Positions 45,742-53,590 are shown, counted from the first letter of the stretch. The stretch is 64,000 nt of DNA from Clostridia bacterium (GCA_017416185.1 JAFQDF010000033.1:62001-126000), one strand, 5' to 3'. A program made the numbers and translations. The notes: a model not told the origin generated them from the letters alone.

Positions 45742-45795
45742 TTCGAATTCTCCTAATCTACATACCAACCTCAAAGTTGTACACGTTGCCCGGTT

Positions 45796-45897
45796 CTAAA
45801 TAATCATAATTTTTCTCATTTGTGACATCGGTTTTTTAGAATTTCCAGTATCTTTTTGAGAATCCGTTTCGTTGTTCTTAGTATTTTTATCGTCCAT
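45796..45897 (-). CDS. Possible 33-residue peptide
   Basis: ATG 45897 starts 2 bp after the helicase stop and runs to TAG 45796. It is hydrophilic (D, K, N, T, S-rich) and ends in MRKIMII. The ribosome site is weak (AGGGG at distance). Just after it the minus strand reads CGGGCAACG, the same 8-mer that follows the structured RNA at 33429 and 62856. It may be a leader peptide or a chance frame. Confidence 0.3.
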   Translation of the reverse strand: MDDKNTKNNETDSQKDTGNSKKPMSQMRKIMII

Positions 45898-45899
45898 CT

Positions 45900-48191
45900 T
45901 CAGACCCCTATTGCCATTAACATTTTTGTCTGCCTTGGAGTAAGTTTTTTATCGCTTTTTCCGTTAAGTCGTTTCCTCTGTTCATAAAGCCAACGGTAGA
46001 GCCATACCCCCCCGCAAACATAATCGGAAGGAATATTCGTATGTCCGTGTTCGTTATAGTAATCCTTTACCAACAGGTATTTTTCTTCCCACTGATCAGT
46101 AGACTTCCAATTCATTCCGATAAGATCCAGCTTTTGCTTTCTTTCGGGTGCAAGAGTACCCTTTTCGTACGTCTCACGCTGGAGTCTCAACCATCTGCCT
46201 ATACGCAAGCCTTCGGGAGTTTCGTATGCTACGGGAATATTAAGATGTCCGTTTGCTTTTTTATAAGCACAAACTGCGGCATAGTTTTTTTGCCAAATTA
46301 TGTCCTGCTTATTTCCCCACAGCATACCAAGCTCGTCCAGTCTACGTTTCTGCTCCTCGGTAAGCTTAGCTCTGTTGTTTTGGTCCTTCATAGCAGCACG
46401 AAGAGAATATATCCATGCACCGAGACGTATACCGTCTTCATCTGTATATGCAGCAGGAACGTCAAGATCTCCGTACTCTCTGTGATATCTCAAAGCTGAC
46501 TGAAAATTACGTTCCCACAGATAGTCAACGGCACTCCATACCATACCTATCTTCTCTAACGCTTCCACACGCTCGGGCGTAAGGTAAGCGGTTTTGATAC
46601 CGTTTTTTCGGTAACTTCGGAGATTGGCTATCCATGAACCGAGATCAACACCGCAATAATCCTTCTCGGCAATATTCACCACTAGATCTCCGTGCTCTGC
46701 ATAATACTTACAGGCTGCCGAATAATACCTCTCCCAGGCCATATCCTTTACACTTTTCCATGAAAAGCCTATAGCTTCTAATTTAGCTGTCTGCTCATCG
46801 GTCAGCTTTCCTCTGACTTTACCCTCATGGACGAGCCGTTGTGTAGCAAGCCAGGAACCCAAGGTATAACCCTCTGAAGTTACATATCTTTTCGGAACAT
46901 CCAGATTACCGTTTTCATCAAAGTATCTTTTCGCAGCTTCATACATAAGATCCCAGGAAGCTCCCAGGGTATCATTGAGCCTATCAAAAAGCTCTCTGCA
47001 ATCTCTGACCTCGTCCGTTATTTTGAAATGCTCGTTTACTATATCGTCTTCGCACCCCAAAGAGCGGTAATAGGAGGTTGCTATCTGCATCTCCTCCTCT
47101 ATGGCGTCGATGCTGTAAAGATTATCAATATTCAATACGATATCGAATATGACGGCAGACTCATTCCTGCCTGCAGCGAGAGCTCTGCCTATCTGCTGCT
47201 TGTATACTATGGGCGATACCGTAGGACGAAGAAGAATCACTCCGCTTATATCATCAACGTGTACGCCCTCGTTAAGCATATCGATACAGAACAAAAGCTT
47301 GATATGCTTACTTGTATCCTTCTTAAAAGCCGCAAAGCTGGCATCGGTTTCCGGATCGTCCGAATACGCCTTATAAATATGGGGCTCGTTGTCTATGTTC
47401 TTAAACCATTCCCTCGCCAGCTCAACCATACTGCACATATGATCGTAGTCCGCGCAGAAGACAAGATACTTGCCTGAACGGTCTGTTATATGCTTTTCAA
47501 AAATTTCATCTATACCCTCAGACATTTCGAGGGTCCTACGTAATGCATCCAGATACTTTTGCCCCTCATCACGTACCGCCTTGTTTTTAGCAGAACGTAC
47601 CCGATGCTCGTATCTCTTCAGCTGCTTTTCATAAGCAAACACGGCTAAAACATACTTTGGAGGTGCAAGAATTCCCTTTACGACAGCCTCTCCTAAGGTC
47701 ATATTGCTTGCAACACAACCGTCAAAAAGCTCATCAGCCATATTTCTTTGATTATCAAGATATCTGACAGCCGTAGCAGATAAGCCGAGGATAGGCGTAT
47801 CGGGATACGTCTGCAATAACGTATCCACTCCACCGCCCCACATCTTAGCGCCGCAACGGTGAAACTCGTCCAATATAATGTAGTCGGGTTGTATCTGCAT
47901 AAGCTCTTCTTCGCCTATATTCATAAGCTTGGCATAGGTAAAAAAGATGATATTATCGGGGACATAACCGTCAGAGCATCTACGGAGATTATCTAACTGA
48001 GTCTTGAATATGTATTCGGAAGGAGATAACCAACATATACGTTTGTCCGGATTATCCTCACAGAGCTTAAATCCGATAAATGACTTGCCGGTTCCGGTAG
48101 GATGAACAACAGCGGCTTTGCCGGTCTTTTCCAGCATAGCGACAGCGCTATGATAAGCATCACAATTATGCTTGAATAAGTCTATTGCCAC
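45900..48191 (-). CDS. DEAD/DEAH-type helicase with five helicase-associated (HA) repeats
   Basis: 763 residues from GTG 48191, six bases after GGAGGG. SF2 motifs: PTGTGKSF (Walker A), ILDEFHRCGA (DEFH in place of DEAH), GLSATA, and QIGRALAAGR. The C-terminal 350 residues are five HA repeats of about 70 residues, each starting W-x(4)-[YFN]-x(3)-Y, with H/Y-G-D/H/N-L-x-V/I-P and LG-x-W-x(5)-R, and ending I-G-[MVF]. The HA repeats may bind nucleic acid. It is first in the polysaccharide operon and directly downstream of the proposed invertible promoter, so it may act on transcription or on the switch itself; this is inference. Confidence 0.85.
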   Translation of the reverse strand: MAIDLFKHNCDAYHSAVAMLEKTGKAAVVHPTGTGKSFIGFKLCEDNPDKRICWLSPSEYIFKTQLDNLRRCSDGYVPDNIIFFTYAKLMNIGEEELMQIQPDYIILDEFHRCGAKMWGGGVDTLLQTYPDTPILGLSATAVRYLDNQRNMADELFDGCVASNMTLGEAVVKGILAPPKYVLAVFAYEKQLKRYEHRVRSAKNKAVRDEGQKYLDALRRTLEMSEGIDEIFEKHITDRSGKYLVFCADYDHMCSMVELAREWFKNIDNEPHIYKAYSDDPETDASFAAFKKDTSKHIKLLFCIDMLNEGVHVDDISGVILLRPTVSPIVYKQQIGRALAAGRNESAVIFDIVLNIDNLYSIDAIEEEMQIATSYYRSLGCEDDIVNEHFKITDEVRDCRELFDRLNDTLGASWDLMYEAAKRYFDENGNLDVPKRYVTSEGYTLGSWLATQRLVHEGKVRGKLTDEQTAKLEAIGFSWKSVKDMAWERYYSAACKYYAEHGDLVVNIAEKDYCGVDLGSWIANLRSYRKNGIKTAYLTPERVEALEKIGMVWSAVDYLWERNFQSALRYHREYGDLDVPAAYTDEDGIRLGAWIYSLRAAMKDQNNRAKLTEEQKRRLDELGMLWGNKQDIIWQKNYAAVCAYKKANGHLNIPVAYETPEGLRIGRWLRLQRETYEKGTLAPERKQKLDLIGMNWKSTDQWEEKYLLVKDYYNEHGHTNIPSDYVCGGVWLYRWLYEQRKRLNGKSDKKLTPRQTKMLMAIGV

Positions 48192-48221
48192 TGTTTTCCC
48201 TCCTTCCTGTATGCAACGTAA

Positions 48222-48251
48222 TTTACATTATGTTACATTGGGTTTTGTCAA
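48222..48251 (-). promoter_or_regulatory. Weak leftward promoter candidate at the left edge of the segment
   Basis: On the minus strand TTGACA (48246-48251), an 18-bp spacer and TGTAAA (48222-48227, four of six matches). The -10 box lies in the left inverted repeat. It could give low expression of the helicase operon in the present orientation, so the switch may be high/low rather than on/off. Confidence 0.4.
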
Positions 48252-48326
48252 CGATAATCCCGTTTCAATCGAATATCTACAAAATCATCACATTACAGGA
48301 TATTAATTGGCAAAAAACAAAAATAA

Positions 48327-48382
48327 GCATAACAATGCTACCCTTATTTTTGAAAGAATCAAAATAAGGGCATTTGTTATGC
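48327..48382 (-). terminator. Terminator hairpin inside the invertible segment
   Basis: Arms CCCTTATTTT/AAAATAAGGG, with outer pairing GCATAACAA-TGC/GCATTTGTTATGC. On the minus strand a T-rich run follows. It should stop transcripts coming from the tyrosine recombinase gene before the helicase in the present orientation. Confidence 0.75.
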
Positions 48383-48430
48383 CTTGAAACATTATGTATA
48401 ATCAACGGTTTCCATTTAATGAAAAAACTC

Positions 48431-48459
48431 TTGATTTTTATTAAGAATGATGATATAAT
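48431..48459 (+). promoter_or_regulatory. Sigma-A promoter inside the invertible segment, pointing right
   Basis: TTGATT at 48431-48436, a 17-bp spacer and a perfect TATAAT at 48454-48459. No plus-strand gene follows; a terminator lies at 48532-48552. Its product in this orientation would be a short RNA of about 86 nt. Confidence 0.75.
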
Positions 48460-48531
48460 TTATTTGGGGTATTGGCGATACCTGTAGTTTTTATGCAATT
48501 TTTTCAACATAATGTAAATTATGTTTACCCG

Positions 48532-48552
48532 GGTGCTTCGGCATCTTTTTTT
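48532..48552 (+). terminator. UUCG-loop terminator beyond the right inverted repeat
   Basis: GGTGC-TTCG-GCATC followed by seven T. It faces the promoter at 48431-48459 and would end its transcript, protecting the recombinase gene from antisense reading. Confidence 0.75.
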
Positions 48553-48553
48553 G

Positions 48554-49372
48554 TTATATTACCAAATGCATATTTTCCATTTTTCTTCGATGTTCGATTC
48601 CTGTCGTTATAATATATATTCTTGTAGTATTGATATTGGAGTGACCGAGGATATCGGCAAGCTTAACGATGTCCTTTTCTATTGAATAGAATATTCGGGC
48701 AAACAGATGTCGTAAATTATGCGGAAAAACCTTACGACTGTCAACCCCGGCAGCATCGCATACACTTTTCATACTTCGCCATACGGTCACACGGCACAAA
48801 GGTATGCCGTTGGAGTTTACAAATATAGGTCCTGCAGCTATTCCTTTGTCCTTAGCATAACGAAGAAGCTGCTGCTTTAATCTTTCTACAATAAATACGG
48901 TTCTCGACTTACCCTTGCATTTTACGGTTACACAACCCTGTCGAACTCCCTCTACCGTTATATATTTCAACTCGCTGATACGTATCCCCGTACCGCAAAC
49001 GGTCTGAAATATCAGATAGAGTCGGATATTGTTTTGTCTTTTTGCTTCGTTTAACAGCCGAAAATATTCCTCTTTAGACAGCTCTTTGTCCTCGGAGCAA
49101 TATATTTCCCTCTGTATTTTGAATTGACGCACGCACAATTCGGCTCTGCCGATGAATTTAAGATACGAATTCAAGGCTGCAATCATCGAGTTGGCAGACC
49201 TTGGGGTATATTTCCTTTCAAGCTCCGCCTTATACTCAAGGATCAACTGCTTGTCCAACGTTTTACCGTCCGAAAATTCGGCAAACTTTTTTACATCTCT
49301 TATATATTTTTCGATAGTCAGCTCGCTTTTTTCGTCTTCATAAAGAAAGGTTCTGTACTCGGCAATTTTCAT
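48554..49372 (-). CDS. Tyrosine recombinase (XerC/D-like), proposed promoter invertase
   Basis: 272 residues from ATG 49372, with GGAGGT seven bases upstream. An N-terminal SAM-like core-binding domain (about 1-95, TIEKYIRDVKKFAEFSDG) precedes the catalytic domain, with Arg in CGTGIRISELKYI, Lys in VKCKGKSRTVFIV, HNLRHLFA, GHSNINTTRIYI and the nucleophile Tyr in IYI. All catalytic positions are present. It is short and lacks an arm-binding domain, like Xer proteins and promoter invertases of capsule loci. It lies directly beside the inverted repeats. It could instead be a remnant integrase. Confidence 0.9.
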   Translation of the reverse strand: MKIAEYRTFLYEDEKSELTIEKYIRDVKKFAEFSDGKTLDKQLILEYKAELERKYTPRSANSMIAALNSYLKFIGRAELCVRQFKIQREIYCSEDKELSKEEYFRLLNEAKRQNNIRLYLIFQTVCGTGIRISELKYITVEGVRQGCVTVKCKGKSRTVFIVERLKQQLLRYAKDKGIAAGPIFVNSNGIPLCRVTVWRSMKSVCDAAGVDSRKVFPHNLRHLFARIFYSIEKDIVKLADILGHSNINTTRIYIITTGIEHRRKMENMHLVI

Positions 49373-49409
49373 GTTTTTACCTCCGTAAAAATCTTTTGCA
49401 TAAGATAAC

Positions 49410-49491
49410 AAAACAGGAACTATTCCCAAAATTGTTCCTGTTGCTCTGATTATATTTTAACACAAAAATAGCCGATTATTAATAATCAGCT
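49410..49491. promoter_or_regulatory. Hairpin and 22-bp dyad between the recombinase and sigma-factor genes
   Basis: In the recombinase leader (minus strand) AACAGGAAC and GTTCCTGTT form a hairpin followed by TTTGTTATCTT, which looks like an attenuator. Further upstream a dyad at 49470-49491 (AGCCGATTATTAATAATCAGCT) is symmetric except for one pair and may bind a regulator of either divergent gene. Confidence 0.45.
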
Positions 49492-49560
49492 CTTTATGAA
49501 TTTATATTAGTGAACAATAATAAAAATATCGTAATTTCTAATATAAAGCAAAAATGCATC

Positions 49561-49589
49561 TTGCATTCAAACCATACTTGGAGTATACT
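49561..49589 (+). promoter_or_regulatory. Promoter of the sigma-factor operon
   Basis: TTGCAT (49561-49566), a 17-bp spacer and TATACT (49584-49589). It lies 30 bp before the start at 49619. Confidence 0.6.
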
Positions 49590-49618
49590 TGTAATATCAA
49601 CAAATCGAGGTTTATTGT

Positions 49619-50170
49619 ATGACATTAGATACTGCAATGGATAAATATTATAACTCCATACACGCGTATATATACGGTAAAACAGGTAAAAACCAGAGTT
49701 TTGCTGACGAATGCAGTAACAGCGTATTCTTTATTTTCTCCAATAAAGGACAAACATTGGATGATAATGCCGTGTATCCCTGGCTTATGAAAACAGCATC
49801 CAATAAGCTAAAGGAATATTACCGTAAACTGAAAAAGGAAAATATGGTTACGTATCTCGAGGATATAACGGTTATTCCTTCGTATGATACCGATCTGTCT
49901 GATCAGATGATTACGGATGCTGATATAGAAGAAGCCAAGGAAAAGCTTATTTCTCTTCTCTCTCCCAAAGACAGGGAAATGTATGAGTGTTATTTCGTGA
50001 AAAAGATGACCTATGTCGAAGTAGCTAAGAAATTCGGAATAGACAGAAATACCGCATCGAAAAGATTACATATCATAAAGAAAAGACTTGAGGACGAAGC
50101 AAGAAAGATGTTTGCCGTGGGTGGAGCTATAACGGTTTTCCGTATAATAGCCGCTCTGTTCAACAGATAG
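49619..50170 (+). CDS. Sigma-70 family RNA polymerase sigma factor (ECF-like)
   Basis: 183 residues with GAGGT before the ATG. Region 2 is at about 5-85 (DECSNSVFFIFSNKGQ, YPWLMKTASNKLKEYYRK). Region 4 is at about 105-165 (LLSPKDREMYECYFVKKMTYVEVAKKFGI, NTASKRLHIIKKRL). Unusually, the last 17 residues are hydrophobic (FAVGGAITVFRIIAALF) and could touch the membrane or the partner protein. The next gene, 11 bp on, encodes a membrane protein of anti-sigma type. The regulon is unknown; the promoter in the invertible segment looks sigma-A-like, so a direct link is not shown. Confidence 0.88.
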   Translation: MTLDTAMDKYYNSIHAYIYGKTGKNQSFADECSNSVFFIFSNKGQTLDDNAVYPWLMKTASNKLKEYYRKLKKENMVTYLEDITVIPSYDTDLSDQMITDADIEEAKEKLISLLSPKDREMYECYFVKKMTYVEVAKKFGIDRNTASKRLHIIKKRLEDEARKMFAVGGAITVFRIIAALFNR

Positions 50171-50181
50171 GAGTATAAAAT

Positions 50182-50952
50182 ATGTATATAGAAAAGAAAA
50201 GGGCAGAGCTTGCCGATATTTGTTATATGACCATAGAAAAAGAATGCTCTAAGCCTACAGAAGAAATAAATACCGCACTTATAGATGCTTGTATAGATCT
50301 CGCCAACAAGCTGCTTGATATCAAGCCTCTAAGCGAAGAAGAATTGCTGCGTGCAAAAAAGAAGATAGAAGCTATGGCTCTTCACCGCCGCAAAAAGAAT
50401 CTTAAAATACGTATAATTGCTGCGATCTTAGCTATCATTGTCGTATTAGTTACTACGGCATGTGCCTTTTCGGATTGGCTTGTTGGAATATTTGGAATCA
50501 ATACTCTATACACTGTTCAGTCCGGGGAAAGCGTTACGGTAGAACAACACAAATTGGAGGCACCCTCAGATGTTCTCAACTTTGACAGTATTGATGATTT
50601 AGATGAGTATATCGAGGAACCGATATATCTTCCTATAGGATTGCCGGAAGAGTTTGTTTTAAGTAGTATAACGATGTATAAAGAAGAAACTTCACAAATC
50701 GAAATAATATGGACAAAAGAATCTCACAGAATACGGTATAAAATCACTTTTGATCCCTCGTATTTTAATAAAAGTCGTTTCGATTTGCTTGAATACGAAT
50801 ATTACTCACAAGATGGCTATCCTTTTGATTGTGTTCAAATAACTTCGTATTGGCAAGCATCAAGTTGGATAAATGATAATGAATATGTTATATCAGCAGA
50901 TAATACAGATCTGATAGAAGAAATAATAAACTATGTGGTTGTTACACAGTAG
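50182..50952 (+). CDS. Membrane protein with extracellular DUF4367-like domain, probable anti-sigma factor
   Basis: 256 residues: a cytoplasmic part of about 75 residues, one helix (IIAAILAIIVVLVTTACAF) and an outside domain of about 160 residues. The outer part has IYLPIGLPEEFVLSSITMYKE and ends ISADNTDLIEEIINYV, the pattern of DUF4367 proteins, which are often paired with ECF sigma factors. The cytoplasmic part would hold the sigma factor and the outer part would sense a signal. It follows the sigma gene by 11 bp and ends at a strong hairpin. Confidence 0.8.
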   Translation: MYIEKKRAELADICYMTIEKECSKPTEEINTALIDACIDLANKLLDIKPLSEEELLRAKKKIEAMALHRRKKNLKIRIIAAILAIIVVLVTTACAFSDWLVGIFGINTLYTVQSGESVTVEQHKLEAPSDVLNFDSIDDLDEYIEEPIYLPIGLPEEFVLSSITMYKEETSQIEIIWTKESHRIRYKITFDPSYFNKSRFDLLEYEYYSQDGYPFDCVQITSYWQASSWINDNEYVISADNTDLIEEIINYVVVTQ

Positions 50953-50953
50953 C

Positions 50954-50990
50954 ATAAGAATATCCCTCCTCTCGGGAGGGATATTCTTAT
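50954..50990. terminator. Terminator-like hairpin after the anti-sigma gene
   Basis: A 16-bp perfect stem ATAAGAATATCCCTCC/GGAGGGATATTCTTAT with a short loop. The T-tract is poor, so termination may be partial or the hairpin may protect the mRNA end. Confidence 0.65.
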
Positions 50991-51100
50991 AGGTATCAAA
51001 GATTAACAAATTGTAAATAAATACAACAAATTTCGGCAAAAATAAAAAAAACATCATTATACAAATGAGGGGAAAATATTTCAGATCAAAGGAGAGAAAA

Positions 51101-51475
51101 ATGAAAAAAATTATTTGTTTAATACTCATATCCGTTTTACTTATCCCTATGTCTGTGGGAATTTTTGCTCACGAACAGGAATACACCTTTTTTATAGAGG
51201 ACGAGGAAATAACCATAACAGGTATGTATACCGAAGCTGAAGCCTATGAAATAGCATATCTTCATTACTGTATGGAAAACGATATAGAGATTTCCGGTTC
51301 TTATGCCATATGTTCCCATGTTTATGAATATCAGATAGTTACGGCAACTACCCATAAGGCACGTACTACTCAGCCCAGATGCCAGAAATTCAGATACAAT
51401 ATCGGCAGATGTACAAAATGCGTTCACGTAACGACCGAGCTGTTGGACACTTGGTATATATATTGCTGTGACTAA
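51101..51475 (+). CDS. Small secreted protein with conserved-looking cysteines
   Basis: 124 residues from ATG 51101 (AAAGGAGAG upstream). Signal peptide KKIICLILISVLLIPMSVGIFA. The mature part is about 100 residues with an acidic first half, and cysteines in HYCMEN, AICSH, RCQKF, GRCTKCVHV and YIYCCD. These could form disulfides or bind metal. No family is recognised. It is located after the sigma/anti-sigma pair and may belong to the same response. Confidence 0.65.
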   Translation: MKKIICLILISVLLIPMSVGIFAHEQEYTFFIEDEEITITGMYTEAEAYEIAYLHYCMENDIEISGSYAICSHVYEYQIVTATTHKARTTQPRCQKFRYNIGRCTKCVHVTTELLDTWYIYCCD

Positions 51476-51539
51476 TGTTAAATAAGGGTTCCTTCCCCTC
51501 GGAACTCTTTGCAAAATGTTTACGGCTTTATAATACCGC

Positions 51540-51566
51540 AAAAGCCACCCTCAAAGGGTGGCTTTT
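51540..51566. terminator. Terminator after the small secreted protein gene
   Basis: Stem AAAAGCCACCCT/AGGGTGGCTTTT with a 3-nt loop; flanking A and T runs make it bidirectional. Confidence 0.8.
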
Positions 51567-51667
51567 GCGCGTTATTTACCTCATTTAATCAAGTAATTGC
51601 GGGATATGTATTATTAAATTAATCCTCTATTCCTTCGCCGACAGAACGGTTTGTTGAAAAAAACATC

Positions 51668-51696
51668 TTGAAAAATAGTTTTACATATGCTAAACT
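51668..51696 (+). promoter_or_regulatory. Promoter of the nucleotidyltransferase gene
   Basis: TTGAAA (51668-51673), a 17-bp spacer and TAAACT (51691-51696), 52 bp before the start. The rest of 51567-51748 shows nothing else. Confidence 0.55.
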
Positions 51697-51748
51697 ACTA
51701 CCAAATACTGCAAATACCTGTTTGCAAAATGACGTGGAGGTAAAGTGA

Positions 51749-52921
51749 ATGGATAACGGTTTTAAAAGCGGTCTTGACGTGATATATCTTACCTCCTGTG
51801 CGCTTCACAACATAGTTCCGGATAAAAAGAGCGTTGAAGCAATGGATCTTTCGGCGGTGTTTGTCCAGGCAAAAAGGCATAAAATGCTCTCTGTGACCTG
51901 TATGGCGCTTGAGCCTTATTGGGACGAGCTTGATCCTGAGCTTATGAAGGTGTGGAGACTGTCGGTAAATCGGGCGATAAAAAGCAGTCTTATGTATTCT
52001 GTGGAACGTGAAAAGCTCTTCAGATTTATGGACAAAAACGAAATTGCCTATCTTCCCCTAAAGGGTATTATCCTCCAGAACATTTATCCTAAGCTTGGTA
52101 TGCGGCAGATGGTAGATAACGATATACTTATCGATATCAACAAACGTGATCTTGTACGTAATTATATGGTCAATAACGGTTATAAGGTTGACGGTTACGG
52201 CAAGGATATCCACGACGTGTATGTAAAGTCTCCCTTCTTCAACTTTGAGATGCACGTATATCTGGCGATAGAATCTGTAGATGCCGTATTCTATAATTAT
52301 TATCTCGACGTTTGGCAGAGACTTGAAAGACCGGACGAAAATAAATACGAGTTCAGGTTTTCGATTGAAGATTTTTATATCTATATTCTTGTTCATGCAT
52401 ACAAGCATTTTAATTATACCGGTGGCGTGGGACTCAAACCTTTAACAGATATTTTTGTCTACCTTCGCAAATACGGTGAAAGTTTTAATAAACGGTATCT
52501 TGCCACGGAGTTAGAAAAAATAAAACTTACCGTTTTTGAAAAAAACATACGCTCTTTATCCCAAAAAATATTTGATATTGATGCCGCAAGAGAAAATCGT
52601 ATTGCAGATATCCTCAATGAGGAAGAAAAACAACTGCTGAAATTTTTTATTGATTCGGGAAGCTTCGGAAATAAAAACGTATTATACAGAGGAATGATAG
52701 AGAAATTTGCCAACGGCGACGGTAAGATAACCAAATCCGGAAAGGCGAAGTATATAATTAACAGGCTCTTTCCCACAGGTCCGTACGTTAAGGAAAACTA
52801 TCCGTTTTTTCACCGTCATAAAGCACTTCTTCCTGTTATGTGGGTGTATAGATTCTTCTCGAAAATATTTGTAAAATTCAAACACGTATGTAAACAAATA
52901 AGATTTATAAGTAAGCAATAA
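51749..52921 (+). CDS. Nucleotidyltransferase-fold protein (NTP_transf_5 type)
   Basis: 390 residues with GGAGG eight bases before the ATG. The core motif is LPLKGIILQNIYPK followed by MRQMVDNDILID, with the metal-binding D-x-D, as in the uncharacterised NTP_transf_5 group, distant relatives of LicD and kanamycin-type transferases. Such genes are common in capsule and teichoic-acid loci. It may add a phosphate-linked group to the polysaccharide. It has its own promoter and is on the opposite strand to the main operon, so it would escape the inversion switch. Confidence 0.8.
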   Translation: MDNGFKSGLDVIYLTSCALHNIVPDKKSVEAMDLSAVFVQAKRHKMLSVTCMALEPYWDELDPELMKVWRLSVNRAIKSSLMYSVEREKLFRFMDKNEIAYLPLKGIILQNIYPKLGMRQMVDNDILIDINKRDLVRNYMVNNGYKVDGYGKDIHDVYVKSPFFNFEMHVYLAIESVDAVFYNYYLDVWQRLERPDENKYEFRFSIEDFYIYILVHAYKHFNYTGGVGLKPLTDIFVYLRKYGESFNKRYLATELEKIKLTVFEKNIRSLSQKIFDIDAARENRIADILNEEEKQLLKFFIDSGSFGNKNVLYRGMIEKFANGDGKITKSGKAKYIINRLFPTGPYVKENYPFFHRHKALLPVMWVYRFFSKIFVKFKHVCKQIRFISKQ

Positions 52922-52931
52922 TAAAAGTTAC

Positions 52932-52958
52932 AAAACCACCCATGACAGGGTGGTTTTT
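52932..52958. terminator. Terminator after the nucleotidyltransferase gene
   Basis: Stem AAAACCACCC/GGGTGGTTTT with loop ATGACA and a following T-run. Shared by the converging XRE gene. Confidence 0.8.
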
Positions 52959-52968
52959 GTGAATTGTT

Positions 52969-53187
52969 TTATTCGGGGTCAAGCAATTCGGAAACGGTCA
53001 TACCCGTATAAGCTGCTATCTTCTGTACAGTACTCACCTTAACGTCATCCGCCACATTTTCTATAGAACTCATAGTATAGTGACTTATGTCGCAATGTTC
53101 GGCAAACTCAAGCTGACTTTCTCTGTGTTCGTGCCGAAATTTCAATATCTTTTTAGATAGCGCCTCTAACTCAGGCATAACGTTCAC
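52969..53187 (-). CDS. Small XRE-family helix-turn-helix regulator
   Basis: 72 residues. The HTH part (ILKFRHEHRESQLEFAEHCD, HYTMSSIENVADD) is followed by VSTVQKIAAYTGMTVSELL, the usual end of Cro/CI-type single-domain regulators. The start may be GTG 53187 or ATG 53178; the ribosome site GAGG does not settle it. It may regulate island genes. A neighbouring gene of a clostridial small-protein family follows upstream. Confidence 0.82.
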   Translation of the reverse strand: MNVMPELEALSKKILKFRHEHRESQLEFAEHCDISHYTMSSIENVADDVKVSTVQKIAAYTGMTVSELLDPE

Positions 53188-53233
53188 CGTCCTCTTTTAT
53201 ATAAATGACGGTTTTGTCCTAAATGCTGAATTT

Positions 53234-53440
53234 TTAGTTAACTTTTCTAACAAAAAGGATATCTTCCGACACGTCTTCAAGATGTATAGGACTAAGTTGC
53301 AATACAGTACAAAGATTTGCAAATTCAACAGCTTTATCCTCAGACTCAAACAGACCGTCTGATCTGCATACAGCTTCACCGTTTTCATGTGCCTCTATGC
53401 CATATTTGCACCCGTCGTAACATACACGGTATTTAAACAT
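53234..53440 (-). CDS. Small protein, DUF6514-like
   Basis: 68 residues from ATG 53440 (AAAGGAG seven bases upstream). The pattern YRVCYDGCKYGIEAHENGE, VEFANLCTVLQLSPIHLEDV resembles the DUF6514 family of short clostridial proteins with unknown role. The family call is from memory of the pattern and is not certain. It stands 46 bp upstream of the XRE gene on the same strand. Confidence 0.6.
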   Translation of the reverse strand: MFKYRVCYDGCKYGIEAHENGEAVCRSDGLFESEDKAVEFANLCTVLQLSPIHLEDVSEDILFVRKVN

Positions 53441-53590
53441 CTTCACTCTCCTTTACAGTTTTTAGGTTACCAACAACGTAAGTATATTGTACTCCCTGTC
53501 GAAAAATATCGCTAACAGTTATAACTGTTATTTGCCTTGAGCTCCTTCTTTCAAACGATTTGCTTGTTCTGAAAGTAATTCTAAAATAAT

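Larger units (their letters stand above)
48215..48525. promoter_or_regulatory. Proposed invertible promoter segment (20-bp inverted repeats enclosing 271 bp)
   Basis: AACGTAATTTACATTATGTT at 48215-48234 is the reverse complement, with one mismatch, of AACATAATGTAAATTATGTT at 48506-48525. Each repeat is itself nearly palindromic, as recombinase crossover sites are. Between them lies a consensus-like promoter facing right (48431-48459) and a terminator hairpin (48327-48382). A tyrosine recombinase gene begins 28 bp beyond the right repeat. Inversion would aim the strong promoter at the helicase and polysaccharide operon. As drawn it points away, into a terminator. Confidence 0.72.

Noticed and set aside
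48215..48525. The two 20-bp dyads as ordinary repressor operators only
   Set aside because: Not excluded, but the inverted arrangement around a promoter beside a tyrosine recombinase fits an inversion switch better; kept as an alternative in the finding.
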